Positions 6,151 through 14,211 are shown, numbered from the stretch's first letter. The stretch: 19,774 nucleotides of DNA from DAOTYX01 sp034434635 (GCA_034434635.1 DAOTYX010000022.1:1-19774); one strand, 5' to 3'. Notes: generated by a model from the sequence alone, not told the origin. Numbers and translations: made by a program.

Positions 6151-7095
6151 ATGGACGCTCCGGCACAGGCCAAGATGCCCCCCTTGTGGGTGGTCAAACT
6201 GCGCGCGCCTTTCTTCACCGCCGATCTGGTCCCTGTCCTTCTGGGCACGGCGCTGGCCTGGGCGCGCACAGGCGCCTTCAACCTGTGGTACTTCCTTCTC
6301 ACCCTCTTCGGCGCGATCTTCATCAACGCCGGCACCAACATGACCAACGACTACTTCGACCACGTCTGGGGCTCCGATGAGGTGAACACCGAGTTCGCCA
6401 ACCCCTTCACCGGCGGCAGCCGGCTCATCCAGATGGGGCTGGTGAAGCCGAAAGAGATGCTGTGGCAGGGGATCGCTTTCTTCGTCGCCGCCAGCCTCAT
6501 CGGCCTGTTCCTGGCCTTCACCCGCAGTTGGACCGTGCTGTGGTTGGGGATTGTCGGCGTCTTCTGCGGCTACTTCTACACCGCCCCCCCTGTCCGCCTG
6601 AGCCGCACCGGACTGGGCGAGTTGTTGGTGGGGCTGTGCCTGGGTCCACTGACCGCCGCGGGCGCCTACGTCGTCCAGACCCGCAGCCTGGGCTGGGAGT
6701 CGCTGATCGCCAGCATCCCGGTCGGCCTGCTGATCGCGCTGGTCCTGTGGATCAACGAGTTTCAGGACGCTCCTGCCGACGCTCAGGTGGGCAAGCGCCA
6801 CCTGGTCGTGCGCCTCGGCCGCAGGCGCGCCGCCACGGTCTACGGCGTGCTGCTGGGGTTGACCTACCTCTCGATCGTGGCCGGCGTGCTGCTGGCGGGA
6901 GTGACCCCCTTCGCCCTGATCGGTCTTCTGACCGCGCCGCTGGCGGTGAAGGCCTACAGGATCGCCCGGGAGCACTACGACCATCCCCGAGAACTGACCC
7001 CCGCCAACGCGCTGACCATCCGCATCCACCTGCTGACCGGCCTGCTCCTGGCACTGGGGTACGTGGCACAGGGGATCGTCAACCTGCTGGTGTGA
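6151..7095 (+). CDS. menA: UbiA-family prenyltransferase, probably 1,4-dihydroxy-2-naphthoate polyprenyltransferase MenA
   Basis: A 314-residue integral membrane protein with about eight or nine hydrophobic segments. The first Asp-rich prenyl-diphosphate site is 'NAGTNMTNDYFD' (59-70), followed by 'NPFTGGSR' (84-91). 'YFYTAPP' is at 141-147 and the second site 'NEFQDAPADAQVGKRHLVV' at 202-220, as in MenA-type proteins. MenA attaches the isoprenoid tail to dihydroxynaphthoate in the membrane. The next gene is a MenG/UbiE methyltransferase, the following step, which supports MenA over other UbiA enzymes. An AGGAGG at 6131-6136 is unusually far (14 bases) from the ATG, and no earlier in-frame start is available. 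Confidence 0.85.
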   Translation: MDAPAQAKMPPLWVVKLRAPFFTADLVPVLLGTALAWARTGAFNLWYFLLTLFGAIFINAGTNMTNDYFDHVWGSDEVNTEFANPFTGGSRLIQMGLVKPKEMLWQGIAFFVAASLIGLFLAFTRSWTVLWLGIVGVFCGYFYTAPPVRLSRTGLGELLVGLCLGPLTAAGAYVVQTRSLGWESLIASIPVGLLIALVLWINEFQDAPADAQVGKRHLVVRLGRRRAATVYGVLLGLTYLSIVAGVLLAGVTPFALIGLLTAPLAVKAYRIAREHYDHPRELTPANALTIRIHLLTGLLLALGYVAQGIVNLLV

Positions 7096-7105
7096 GACCA
7101 CGGAG

Positions 7106-7816
7106 ATGACGTTCACGAGCGCTGAGGAGAAGCGGGCGTTCACCCGGGATCTGTTCACTCGCCTGGCGCCCCGCTACGAGCGCGTCAACTGGCTGATGTC
7201 GCTGGGACAGGTGGGCTCTTGGCGGCGGGCCACCGCCGCTGAGGCCCACCTCCCCCCCGGCGGATGGGTATTGGACGTGGCAGCAGGACAGGGGGGGCTC
7301 TCCTACGCTCTGGCGCGACGGTGGCCCCAGGCGCACGTCGTGGGGGTGGACTTCGCCCGGGAGATGATCCTGGCCGGACGGGCGGCAGCCGACGGTCGGG
7401 TGGTTCATTGGACGGAAGGGGATGCCCTGCGTCTGCCTTTCCCCGACCGCTTCTTCGACGCGGTGGTCAACGGCTTCATGCTGCGCAACGTCACCGACAT
7501 CGCGGCAACCCTCGCCGAACAGGTGCGCGTGGTGCGCCCCGGCGGTCGCGTCGTCTGCCTGGAGATGACCTGGCCGCGCCAGCCCCTCTTCCGCCCTCTC
7601 TTCCACCTCTATTTCGCCGGATTGGTCCCCCTGCTGGGCTGGCTCATCACCGGGCAACGGGATGCCTACCAGTACCTGCCACGCTCGGTGCAGGCCTTCC
7701 TGAGCCCTGATGAACTGGCCGCCACGATGGAGCGGGTGGGCCTGCGACAGGTGCGCTACCGCCTGCTGATGATGGGCACCGTCGCGCTTCACGTGGGGGT
7801 GCGAGATGAGGTCTGA
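7106..7816 (+). CDS. menG: Demethylmenaquinone methyltransferase (MenG/UbiE family)
   Basis: A 236-residue class I SAM-dependent methyltransferase. It has the UbiE N-terminal signature 'LFTRLAPRYERVNWLMSLG' (16-34), SAM motif I 'VLDVAAGQGGL' (55-65), motif II 'VVGVDFAREM' (78-87), 'PFPDRFFDAVVNGFMLRNV' (111-129) and 'QYLPRSVQAFLSPDEL' (189-204), which is typical of UbiE/MenG. The usual 'GTG' of motif I is 'AAGQG'. It would C-methylate demethylmenaquinone, the last step of menaquinone synthesis. It starts 10 bp after menA and overlaps the next gene by 11 bp. Confidence 0.88.
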   Translation: MTFTSAEEKRAFTRDLFTRLAPRYERVNWLMSLGQVGSWRRATAAEAHLPPGGWVLDVAAGQGGLSYALARRWPQAHVVGVDFAREMILAGRAAADGRVVHWTEGDALRLPFPDRFFDAVVNGFMLRNVTDIAATLAEQVRVVRPGGRVVCLEMTWPRQPLFRPLFHLYFAGLVPLLGWLITGQRDAYQYLPRSVQAFLSPDELAATMERVGLRQVRYRLLMMGTVALHVGVRDEV

Positions 7817-8495
7817 ACCCAAGGCTCCGGTCGTCCAGATGGGCGCTGGCGGCGCCAATGTCTTCCTGCTGCGCGGCGAAGGCGGGAACGTGCTGGTGGA
7901 TGCCGGGAATCCTGGTCAGGCGGAGCGCATCCTGGGGCAGATGGCCAGGCTTGGCGTCGCGCCGGGGGATGTGCGGCTGATCCTGATCACCCATGGCCAC
8001 GTGGATCACTTCGGCAGCGCAGCGGCATTGCGACGAGAGATCGGCGCGCCGGTGGCCATCCACGCCCTCGACGCCCCCGCGCTCCGTCAGGGGATTCACC
8101 ACCCCGATAGCCTCCGCCCGACAAGCCGGCTGGTCGCCCTGCTGCAACAGCTGCCGCTGCAGGCGACGGCGGGCCGTGCAGAGGGTCTGGAGCCGGACCT
8201 TACCTTCGAGGGGGAGTGGCGACTGGATGAGTACGGCGTCGCCGCGCGCGTGCTGCCCACCCCTGGTCACACCCCCGGCTCGACAACGGTGCTGCTGGAT
8301 AGCGGCGAGGCAGTGGTCGGCGACATGCTGACCGGCTTCCTGCGCCGGCCCGGGCCGCCTATCGTCGCCTGGGACCTGGAGCGCAACCGCGAGAGCCTGC
8401 GTCATCTGCTGGCCCTCTCGCCGCACATACTCTACGTCGGCCACGGCGGGCCGCTCTCGCCATCTGCCCTTCAACGCCTGGCTATGGGAGCATGA
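7806..8495 (+). CDS. Metallo-beta-lactamase-fold hydrolase
   Basis: A 229-residue MBL-fold protein of the glyoxalase II-like group. The dinuclear metal ligands are all visible: 'THGHVDH' (62-68), H155 in 'PTPGHTPGST', D173 in 'VVGDML' and H213 in 'YVGHGGPL'. The central region (88-130) is a helical insert that probably shapes the substrate pocket. The natural substrate is unknown. It overlaps menG by 11 bp and its own stop overlaps the next ATG by 4 bp, so it sits inside a coupled operon. A role in quinone metabolism would be only a positional guess. Confidence 0.9.
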   Translation: MRSEPKAPVVQMGAGGANVFLLRGEGGNVLVDAGNPGQAERILGQMARLGVAPGDVRLILITHGHVDHFGSAAALRREIGAPVAIHALDAPALRQGIHHPDSLRPTSRLVALLQQLPLQATAGRAEGLEPDLTFEGEWRLDEYGVAARVLPTPGHTPGSTTVLLDSGEAVVGDMLTGFLRRPGPPIVAWDLERNRESLRHLLALSPHILYVGHGGPLSPSALQRLAMGA

Positions 8496-9952
8496 CGACC
8501 GAAACGCCACTCCCCCACCCTGCTGAGATCGCGGCGCTGCTGCGCGACGGGATCGCCGCGGCGCGGGCCGGTCAGCGTGAACAGGCCCGCGAACTGCTGA
8601 TGCAGGTCGTCGAGTTGGATCGCCACAATCTCGTCGGCTGGCTGTGGCTGAGCGGCGTGGTGGACAGCCTGGACGATCAAGAGGTCTGCCTGGAGAACGC
8701 GCTCATCCTCGACCCCGACAGCGAGCCGGTACGGCGGCGACTGGAACAGGTGCGGGCGCAAAACACACAGCGTCTCCGCGCCGACGGCATCGCCGCAGCG
8801 AAGGCTGGCGAACGAGAACGCGCTCGCGACCTGCTCCATCGGGTAGTGCAACGAGATGAGGGGGACCTCACCGCGTGGCTGTGGCTGAGCGGCGTGGTGG
8901 ATGACCTGGACGAACGGGAAGCCTGCCTGAGAAGCGCCCTGGCGCTCGACCTCTCGAACGAGCCGGCCCGTCGGGGCCTGGCGCTGGTGCTCAAGCAGCA
9001 GGAGTTCCGCCGCTCTACCGAGATCAAGGCCGGGCTCGACCATTTCGCCGATGTGCCACCTCCACAGCCGTCGAGCGAGGCGGCGGTCATGCTGCCCGAC
9101 CTCCCGTTGGCGGTGCCTCCGCCCTCCATTCTGGAGGAGTTCTCCGACGAGTTCCTGTGCCCCTATTGCGCTGCCCCCACCCGGCCGGAAGATGAGAAAT
9201 GCCCGGCCTGCGGCGAGGGGTTGATGGTCAAGGTCTGGCATCGCGAGAGCCGCTCTGTGTTGATGTGGATCCTCCTCGCCCTTCAAGCGCTCATTACCCT
9301 CTCGGCCGCCAGCGCCCTGGTGGGGGTCATGCTGGTGCCCGTCTCTTCGTTTGAGCAGGCTTCCCTCGCCTTTCCTGGCCTGAACCCTTCGGTCATGGGG
9401 CTTCTCTTCAAAGCCTTCGGCGTCTTCTGGTTCCTGCTCTCCGCGGGTCTCCTGGTCGGGCTATACCTGCGCTGGAAGCCGGTTTACTACATTTACCTGG
9501 CCAATGCCGTGCTGGGGATACTGTCCGGCTTCCTGGTTATGCTGGGGCTGTACCGTTCTCCCTCGGGCCTTCTCTGCGGCGGCGGCGCCTGGCTGATGAG
9601 CGTCGGCTGGCTGATGCTGGTCTTCCAACTGCGGGACGATTTTTCCTATGAGTGGCGGCGGGTCACGCTGACTCCCGACCCCGACGTACGGACCTTCGGT
9701 GCCTTCCTGGGGCGCGGGCAGGAGTACGCGCGGCGGAAGATGTGGGCGCTGGCAGCGCTCCACCTGCAACACGCCGCCATCATGGCCCCCGACCAGGTCG
9801 CTGGGCGGCCGCTGCTGGCGCTGATGTACCTGCACCTGAACCGGCGCGACCTGGCAGAGAAAGCGCTGGCGGAGGCCCGCGCCATCCGCCCCAACGACCC
9901 GCGCATCGCCGAAGTACAGGCGGAGATGGACGCTGCCGAAGATGAGGGATGA
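8492..9952 (+). CDS. TPR / zinc-ribbon / transmembrane protein
   Basis: A 486-residue multidomain protein. The N-terminus holds two copies of a unit of about 65 residues (about 17-81 and 96-160), each TPR-like and containing 'WLWLSGVVD' (50-58 and 129-137). A Pro-rich linker (186-215) leads to a zinc ribbon with CPYC (223-226) and CPAC (237-240). The protein then has four or so transmembrane segments between about 255 and 375. The C-terminal 100 residues are again TPR-like ('YLHLNRRDLAEKALAEARAI'). It has no visible catalytic motif and looks like a membrane scaffold. It is coupled to genes on both sides by 4-bp overlaps. I recognise the N-terminal unit from Chloroflexota proteins, but no function is known to me. 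Confidence 0.8.
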   Translation: MTTETPLPHPAEIAALLRDGIAAARAGQREQARELLMQVVELDRHNLVGWLWLSGVVDSLDDQEVCLENALILDPDSEPVRRRLEQVRAQNTQRLRADGIAAAKAGERERARDLLHRVVQRDEGDLTAWLWLSGVVDDLDEREACLRSALALDLSNEPARRGLALVLKQQEFRRSTEIKAGLDHFADVPPPQPSSEAAVMLPDLPLAVPPPSILEEFSDEFLCPYCAAPTRPEDEKCPACGEGLMVKVWHRESRSVLMWILLALQALITLSAASALVGVMLVPVSSFEQASLAFPGLNPSVMGLLFKAFGVFWFLLSAGLLVGLYLRWKPVYYIYLANAVLGILSGFLVMLGLYRSPSGLLCGGGAWLMSVGWLMLVFQLRDDFSYEWRRVTLTPDPDVRTFGAFLGRGQEYARRKMWALAALHLQHAAIMAPDQVAGRPLLALMYLHLNRRDLAEKALAEARAIRPNDPRIAEVQAEMDAAEDEG

Positions 9953-10752
9953 ACGCCACCGCGGTGTATCAGGACTTCGCCGCGCCGCTGGACCCGCACT
10001 GGAAGCGGTTTGTGGTGGGTCAGGGGGGATTAGAACCGGCTGGCGCGGCGCTACGTTTCTTCACCCACGACGCCACCGCCCGCCGCTACTCCGACGCCCA
10101 GATTGACGACTACCAGGGACTGCCCCGTCGTCGCTTCCCCTGGCGCCCTCCGCTGCGCCTGACCGTCCGCGCCCGCTTCTCCCACCCGGCAGGCGAACTG
10201 CGCGGCACCGCGGGTTTCGGCTTCTGGAACGACCCCTTCATGATGACCGGCGCCCGTCTGCCGACGCTCCCCCGCGCGGCCTGGTTCTTCTACGCCTCCC
10301 CGCCGTCGGATATGAAACTGGACCTGGAGACGCCGGGCCACGGCTGGAAGGCAGCGACGGTGGACGCCCTGCGGCCGTCCGCGCTGTTGCTGGCTCCGCT
10401 CGCCCCGCTGGCGGTGGCGCTGATGAACATCCCTGCCCTCTACCGTGCCCTCTGGCCGCACATCCAGCCGCTGCTGCGCGTGGGGGAGATGATGATCCCC
10501 GCCGACATGACCGCCTGGCACACCTACATGCTGGAGTGGGGGACAGAACGGGCGCGTTTCTGGGTGGACCCGCAGGGCGAGGTCCCGCCGCTGTTGGACG
10601 CGCCCGCTCCGCGGGGACCGCTGGGATTCGTGTTGTGGCTGGACAACCAGTACATGATAGCCACGCCGTGGGGCCGGGTGGGATGGGGACTGTTGGACGC
10701 GCCAGGCCGTCAGTGGCTGGAAGTGGAGTCCCTGGCCATCGAGCCATGCTGA
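9949..10752 (+). CDS. Uncharacterised protein with possible GH16/concanavalin-like jelly roll
   Basis: A 267-residue protein. Its pattern, 'AGFGFWNDPF' (88-97), 'MKLDLETPGHGW' (122-133), 'WHTYMLEWGTERARFWVDPQ' (190-209) and 'LGFVLWLDNQYM' (225-236), resembles the strands and the 'WHxYxxEW....xFxVD' motif of GH16-like beta sandwiches. The usual GH16 catalytic E-x-D-x-x-E is not clear; 'DMKLDLE' is the nearest. A hydrophobic segment at 144-168 interrupts the fold. There is no signal peptide, so a secreted glycosidase is unlikely. It overlaps the preceding gene by 4 bp. The fold call is tentative and the function unknown. Confidence 0.7.
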   Translation: MNATAVYQDFAAPLDPHWKRFVVGQGGLEPAGAALRFFTHDATARRYSDAQIDDYQGLPRRRFPWRPPLRLTVRARFSHPAGELRGTAGFGFWNDPFMMTGARLPTLPRAAWFFYASPPSDMKLDLETPGHGWKAATVDALRPSALLLAPLAPLAVALMNIPALYRALWPHIQPLLRVGEMMIPADMTAWHTYMLEWGTERARFWVDPQGEVPPLLDAPAPRGPLGFVLWLDNQYMIATPWGRVGWGLLDAPGRQWLEVESLAIEPC

Positions 10753-10786
10753 GTGAAACCTGCCGGAGGGTACAGGCTGAGAAACG

Positions 10787-11251
10787 ATGGCGCACACCAG
10801 CAGCAAGATACAGATTCGCCGGGCGGAGGAGAAGGATGCCGCACGCATCGCCGACCTGTGCTGCCAGTTGGGCTACCCAACCACGGCGGATGAGGCGAGC
10901 CGACGGTTCGCGGCGTTGCAGGAAGATGCCCATCACGCCCTCTATGTGGCAGTCAGCGCGCCAGATGGGGTGATCGGCCTGATCCACGTCTGCGTGCATC
11001 GGCTGCTGATCGCCGAACGGCAGGCGGAGATCGAGTCGCTGGTAGTGGACGAGGGATACCGTCATCGCGGTGTTGGCCGATTGCTGCTGGCCGCGGCAGA
11101 ACGGTGGGCGCGACAACAGGATTGCCGGGCGATGATGGTGCGCTCGAACGTGGTGCGCCAGGGGGTGCGGGAGTTCTACGAGGAGTGCGGCTACCGGGTG
11201 CTGAAGGCGCAGTGGGCGCTGCTCAAGAACCTGCCTATCCACGCCGACTGA
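10787..11251 (+). CDS. GNAT-family N-acetyltransferase
   Basis: A 154-residue single-domain GNAT protein. Motif A, which binds the acetyl-CoA pyrophosphate, is 'VVDEGYRHRGVGRLLL' (86-101) with R-x-x-G-x-G. The C-terminal 'VREFYEECGYRV' (127-138) is the usual motif B with its Tyr. It lies 34 bp after the previous gene. The only GGAGG lies about 16 bases before the ATG, which is too far to be ideal. The substrate cannot be predicted. A large nested hairpin follows the stop. Confidence 0.92.
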   Translation: MAHTSSKIQIRRAEEKDAARIADLCCQLGYPTTADEASRRFAALQEDAHHALYVAVSAPDGVIGLIHVCVHRLLIAERQAEIESLVVDEGYRHRGVGRLLLAAAERWARQQDCRAMMVRSNVVRQGVREFYEECGYRVLKAQWALLKNLPIHAD

Positions 11252-11264
11252 AGTCGCCCGTTTT

Positions 11265-11344
11265 GGGCCTTCGGCCTGCGGTTGGCCTACGCCGACCGCT
11301 GTTTCCGCGTCGGCGCAGGCCGACGCCTAGCGCCGCAGGCGCCC
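11265..11344 (+). repeat. Large nested GC-rich hairpin, possible terminator or intergenic repeat
   Basis: The outer stem pairs GCCTGCGG (11274-11281) with CCGCAGGC (11333-11340), flanked by GGGC (11265-11268) and GCCC (11341-11344). The inner stem pairs 11284-11296 with 11309-11321, matching 12 of 13 positions (GGCCTACGCCGAC against GTCGGCGCAGGCC). It sits 13 bp after the acetyltransferase stop. TTTT precedes it and AGAAAG follows, so on the + strand it lacks the U tract of a standard terminator. It separates the long upstream operon from the padR cassette. Confidence 0.6.
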
Positions 11345-11429
11345 AGAAAGGCCGATGTCCCATCGGCGCACGGCGGCGGGCGGCCGGGCAGGTCATGACG
11401 TCCCCCGCCAGAAACCTCTGGGTCTGACC

Positions 11430-11457
11430 TTGACAGATTTCCCTTCCCGGCTATAAT
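11430..11457 (+). promoter_or_regulatory. Consensus sigma70 promoter of the padR-ABC cassette
   Basis: TTGACA (11430-11435) and TATAAT (11452-11457) are both perfect consensus hexamers, separated by 16 bp. Transcription would start near 11464, within a few bases of the regulator's first GTG. It is the strongest promoter visible in the window, as expected for a unit held off by a repressor. Confidence 0.85.
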
Positions 11458-11485
11458 CTCACATCGTGAATATTCACGATGTGAG
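11458..11485. promoter_or_regulatory. 28-bp perfect palindrome, probable PadR operator
   Basis: The half site CTCACATCGTGAAT is followed directly by its exact reverse complement, with no mismatch and no spacer. It begins on the base after TATAAT and covers the transcription start and both candidate GTG start codons (11466 and 11481). A repressor bound here would block the promoter. PadR-family proteins commonly repress their own genes from such dyads, so this is inferred to be the autoregulatory site. Confidence 0.8.
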
Positions 11486-12056
11486 TATCCCCAGCGGGCA
11501 ACCCAGTCCCTACCGGCGACAGCTGTTGGAGTGCATGCTCCTGGGCTTCCTGATGCCCGGCCCGCTCCACGGCTATGAACTCCACCAACGCGTCCAGGCC
11601 GGCCTGGGGCGCGTCTGGGCCATCGGCATGAGCAACCTCTACGGCGCGCTGAAGCGGCTGGAGGAAGCCGGCCAGGTCACATCCGACCTCGCTTCCCAGG
11701 AGAGCCGACCCCCGCGCCGGGTCTACGCCATCACCCCTGCCGGGCGGGAGCGCTTCCTGGATTGGGTGCGTCGCCCGGAGCCGACCATCCGCGACATGCG
11801 CGCCGCGTTCCTGGCCAGGCTCTACTTCCACCGCTCGCTGGCCCTGCCGGGGGTCGAAACCCTCATCGCTGCCCAGGAGGCTGTCTGTCGCGAACGGCTG
11901 GCCGGGCTGGAGGAGGCTGTCCTCCGCTCCGACCCGCAGGGCTTCGACCACCTGGTCTTCGACTTTCGCCGTCGTCAGGTCTCCGCCATCCTGGAGTGGC
12001 TGCAGTCCTGTCGTCAGGCTTTCACTCCCTCAACCCAACATCAGGAGGAAACATGA
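11466..12056 (+). CDS. PadR-family transcriptional regulator
   Basis: About 196 residues. The N-terminal winged helix is PadR-like: 'LECMLLGFLMPGPLHGYEL' (21-39), 'GMSNLYGALKRLEEAGQV' (54-71) and the wing 'RRVYAITPAGRERFLDWV' (84-101). A helical C-terminal dimerisation domain follows, as in the longer PadR (VirR/AphA-like) type. GTG at 11466 or 11481 could be the start. Neither has a Shine-Dalgarno site and both lie within about 20 bases of the predicted transcription start, so translation is probably leaderless. The stop overlaps the ATG of the binding-protein gene by 4 bp, so regulator and transporter are one coupled unit. The ligand is unknown; repression relieved by the transported ligand or by metal state is a reasonable guess. 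Confidence 0.92.
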   Translation: MNIHDVSIPSGQPSPYRRQLLECMLLGFLMPGPLHGYELHQRVQAGLGRVWAIGMSNLYGALKRLEEAGQVTSDLASQESRPPRRVYAITPAGRERFLDWVRRPEPTIRDMRAAFLARLYFHRSLALPGVETLIAAQEAVCRERLAGLEEAVLRSDPQGFDHLVFDFRRRQVSAILEWLQSCRQAFTPSTQHQEET

Positions 12057-13225
12057 CTCGCGCGACCGTTGCACGTCTGCTCTTGCTGGTCAGCCTGCTG
12101 CTGGCCGCCTGCGCCCCCACGCCCAGGGCGACCTCCACGCTGCCGACTCCGGCGTCCGCGGTGACCTCCGCGCTGCCGACCCCGCCGCCGGCAGCGACCG
12201 CCACGCCGCCGGCCCCCGCGGTCACGCTGACGGATGCCTTAGGCCGGACGGTGCGCCTCGAAAGCCTGCCGCAGCGCATCACCGTCGCCGGGCGGGCCAC
12301 CGTGGCCATCGTTGACGCGCTCTACATGTTCCCCGCCGCCTCGCAGCGGGTCGTCGCTATGACCCGCAGCGGCCAGGGCCAGGCGGGCGACTTCATCGCC
12401 ACCATTGACCCCGCCTTCGACCAGAAAGCCCTGCTCGACCGCGAACCCGGCCCGGAGCAGGTCGCGGCCACGCAACCGGACGTGGTCGTCCTCAAGAGCT
12501 TCCTGGCCGACTCGCTCGGCGCGGCGCTGGAGGCGCTGGGCATCCCGGTGATCTACGTGGACCTGGAGACGCCAGAGCAGTATGAGCGCGACCTGCGGCT
12601 GTTGGGCGCTTTACTTGGCGACCCGGCGCGCGCCGAGGAGATCATCGCCTTCTACCGCGCCGGCCAGGAACGGGTCGCTCAGGGAGTGGCCGGGCTGACC
12701 GACGCGGAGCGACCGCGCGTGCTCCTGTTGCAGGCCAGCGAGGAAGGCGGCACAGTGGCCTTCAAGGTCCCTCCGGCCTCGTGGATTCAGACCAGCATGG
12801 TCGAAATGGCCGGCGGCATTCCGGTCTGGCGCGAGGCGGCGCCAACCGGCGGCTGGACCGTGGTGGGGTTCGAGCAGATCGCCGCCTGGGACCCCGATCA
12901 GGTCTACATCGTCAACTACCTGGCCAGTGCGACCGAGACGGTGGCGGCGCTGCAAGCCGACCCGCAATGGCAGGCCCTGCGCGCCGTCCAGGAAGGCCAC
13001 CTCTATCCCTTCCCTGCCGACTTCTACAGTTGGGACCAGCCTGACCCGCGGTGGGTGCTGGGGTTGACCTGGCTGGCGACGCGCATACACCCTGATCGTT
13101 TCGCGGACGTGGACATAGCGAGGGAGACAACCCAGTTCTTCACGCAGATGTACGGGCTGACCGAGGCGCAGGTGGATGAGGTCATCATGCCGCGCCTGTC
13201 GGACGACCTGGCTCTCCTGCCGTGA
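12053..13225 (+). CDS. ABC transporter substrate-binding lipoprotein (siderophore, heme or cobalamin type)
   Basis: A 390-residue protein. The N-terminus is a lipoprotein signal with lipobox 'LLAAC' and the modified Cys at residue 20. A Pro/Thr/Ala-rich linker (21-56) tethers the domain. From 57 onward it resembles the periplasmic binding protein 2 family (FepB/BtuF): 'VTLTDALGRTVRLESLPQRI', 'VAATQPDVVVLKS' and a C-terminal 'GHLYPFPADFYSWDQPDPRW'. ATG at 12053 has AGGAGG 4 bases upstream; a longer in-frame extension lies inside padR and is rejected. The FecCD permease and ATPase follow. 'DALGRTV' fits iron-chelate or cobalamin uptake, but the substrate is not determined. Confidence 0.92.
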   Translation: MTRATVARLLLLVSLLLAACAPTPRATSTLPTPASAVTSALPTPPPAATATPPAPAVTLTDALGRTVRLESLPQRITVAGRATVAIVDALYMFPAASQRVVAMTRSGQGQAGDFIATIDPAFDQKALLDREPGPEQVAATQPDVVVLKSFLADSLGAALEALGIPVIYVDLETPEQYERDLRLLGALLGDPARAEEIIAFYRAGQERVAQGVAGLTDAERPRVLLLQASEEGGTVAFKVPPASWIQTSMVEMAGGIPVWREAAPTGGWTVVGFEQIAAWDPDQVYIVNYLASATETVAALQADPQWQALRAVQEGHLYPFPADFYSWDQPDPRWVLGLTWLATRIHPDRFADVDIARETTQFFTQMYGLTEAQVDEVIMPRLSDDLALLP

Positions 13226-14211
13226 ACGGCTCGTCCCGCTCGCTGCTCTGGCTGAGCCCGCTCCTGCTGCTGGCGGTTGTCCTCTCGCTCTTCCTGGGCC
13301 GGTATCCCGCGCCCTACTGGACCTCGCCGGCGATGCTCAGCGAGGACCCGCTGGCCCGTCAGGTGCTGTTGAACCTGCGCCTGCCGCGCATCCTGACCGC
13401 CTGCCTGTTGGGGATGGCCCTGGGGGCGGGAGGGATGGTGCTGCAGATGCTTTTCCGCAACCCCCTGGTCGAGCCGGGCTTCCTGGGGGTAAGCCAGGGA
13501 GCGGCGTTCGGCGCCGCCTCTGCCATCCTCTTCCTGGGCGGGGGGCCGCTGGTGATCGAGGCGGCCGCAGCCCTCTGCGCCGGCCTGGGGTTGGCCCTCT
13601 CCTACGGGCTGGCCCAGGCCATCCGCTACGGCGGCTGGGTGCTGCGGCTCGTCCTGGCCGGCATCGCCGTCTCGGCCCTCTTCTCCGCCGGGGTGGGCAT
13701 CCTCAAGACCGTGGCCGACCCTCTGGCGCAGTTGCCGGGCATCCTTTTCTGGACAATGGGTGGGCTGTGGCGGGTGACCTGGAGTGACCTGTGCACGCTG
13801 CTGCCGGCTGTCATCGTCGGGCTGACCGTGGTCTACCTGATGCGCTGGCGGCTCAACCTGCTGGCGCTGTCGGACGAGACGGCGCTCTCGGTGGGCGTGG
13901 CTGTGGGTCGGGAACGGGGGCTGTTGTTGGCCGCAGCGGTTCTGGCAGTGGCGACGGTCGTGGCAGTGGCGGGGGTAGTGGGCTGGGTGGGGTTGATCGT
14001 GCCTCACATCGCCCGCCGCCTGTCCGGCGCCGATGCCCGCCGCGCCCTGCCCACGGCGATGCTGTTGGGGGCGGGGTTCACCCTCCTGTGCGACGACATG
14101 GCGCGCACGCTCGTCGCTGGGGAAATCCCCCTGGGCATCCTCACCGCGCTGTTCGGGGCGGTGCTGTTCCTGGGGCTGATGATCAGCCGACGCACGAGGT
14201 TGCAACGATGA
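13222..14211 (+). CDS. FecCD-family ABC transporter permease
   Basis: A 329-residue permease of the BtuC/FecCD/FhuB family with about nine or ten hydrophobic segments. 'LNLRLPRILTACLLGMALG' (50-68), 'MVLQMLFRNPLVEPGFLGVS' (72-91) and 'VGWVGLIVPHIARRLSGAD', which contains the coupling helix that contacts the ATPase, are diagnostic. It would form a homodimeric channel for an iron chelate, heme or cobalamin. The GTG start overlaps the previous TGA by 4 bp, and the stop overlaps the ATPase start in the same way. Confidence 0.95.
   Translation: MNGSSRSLLWLSPLLLLAVVLSLFLGRYPAPYWTSPAMLSEDPLARQVLLNLRLPRILTACLLGMALGAGGMVLQMLFRNPLVEPGFLGVSQGAAFGAASAILFLGGGPLVIEAAAALCAGLGLALSYGLAQAIRYGGWVLRLVLAGIAVSALFSAGVGILKTVADPLAQLPGILFWTMGGLWRVTWSDLCTLLPAVIVGLTVVYLMRWRLNLLALSDETALSVGVAVGRERGLLLAAAVLAVATVVAVAGVVGWVGLIVPHIARRLSGADARRALPTAMLLGAGFTLLCDDMARTLVAGEIPLGILTALFGAVLFLGLMISRRTRLQR

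Noticed and set aside
6151..7095. Bacteriochlorophyll synthase (BchG), another UbiA-family enzyme found in phototrophic Chloroflexota
   Set aside because: The neighbouring MenG/UbiE gene and the MenA-like motifs favour menaquinone synthesis, and no photosynthesis gene is present.
11762..12052. N-terminal extension of the ABC binding protein
   Set aside because: It lies inside padR in another frame; the lipoprotein signal begins at ATG 12053 after AGGAGG.
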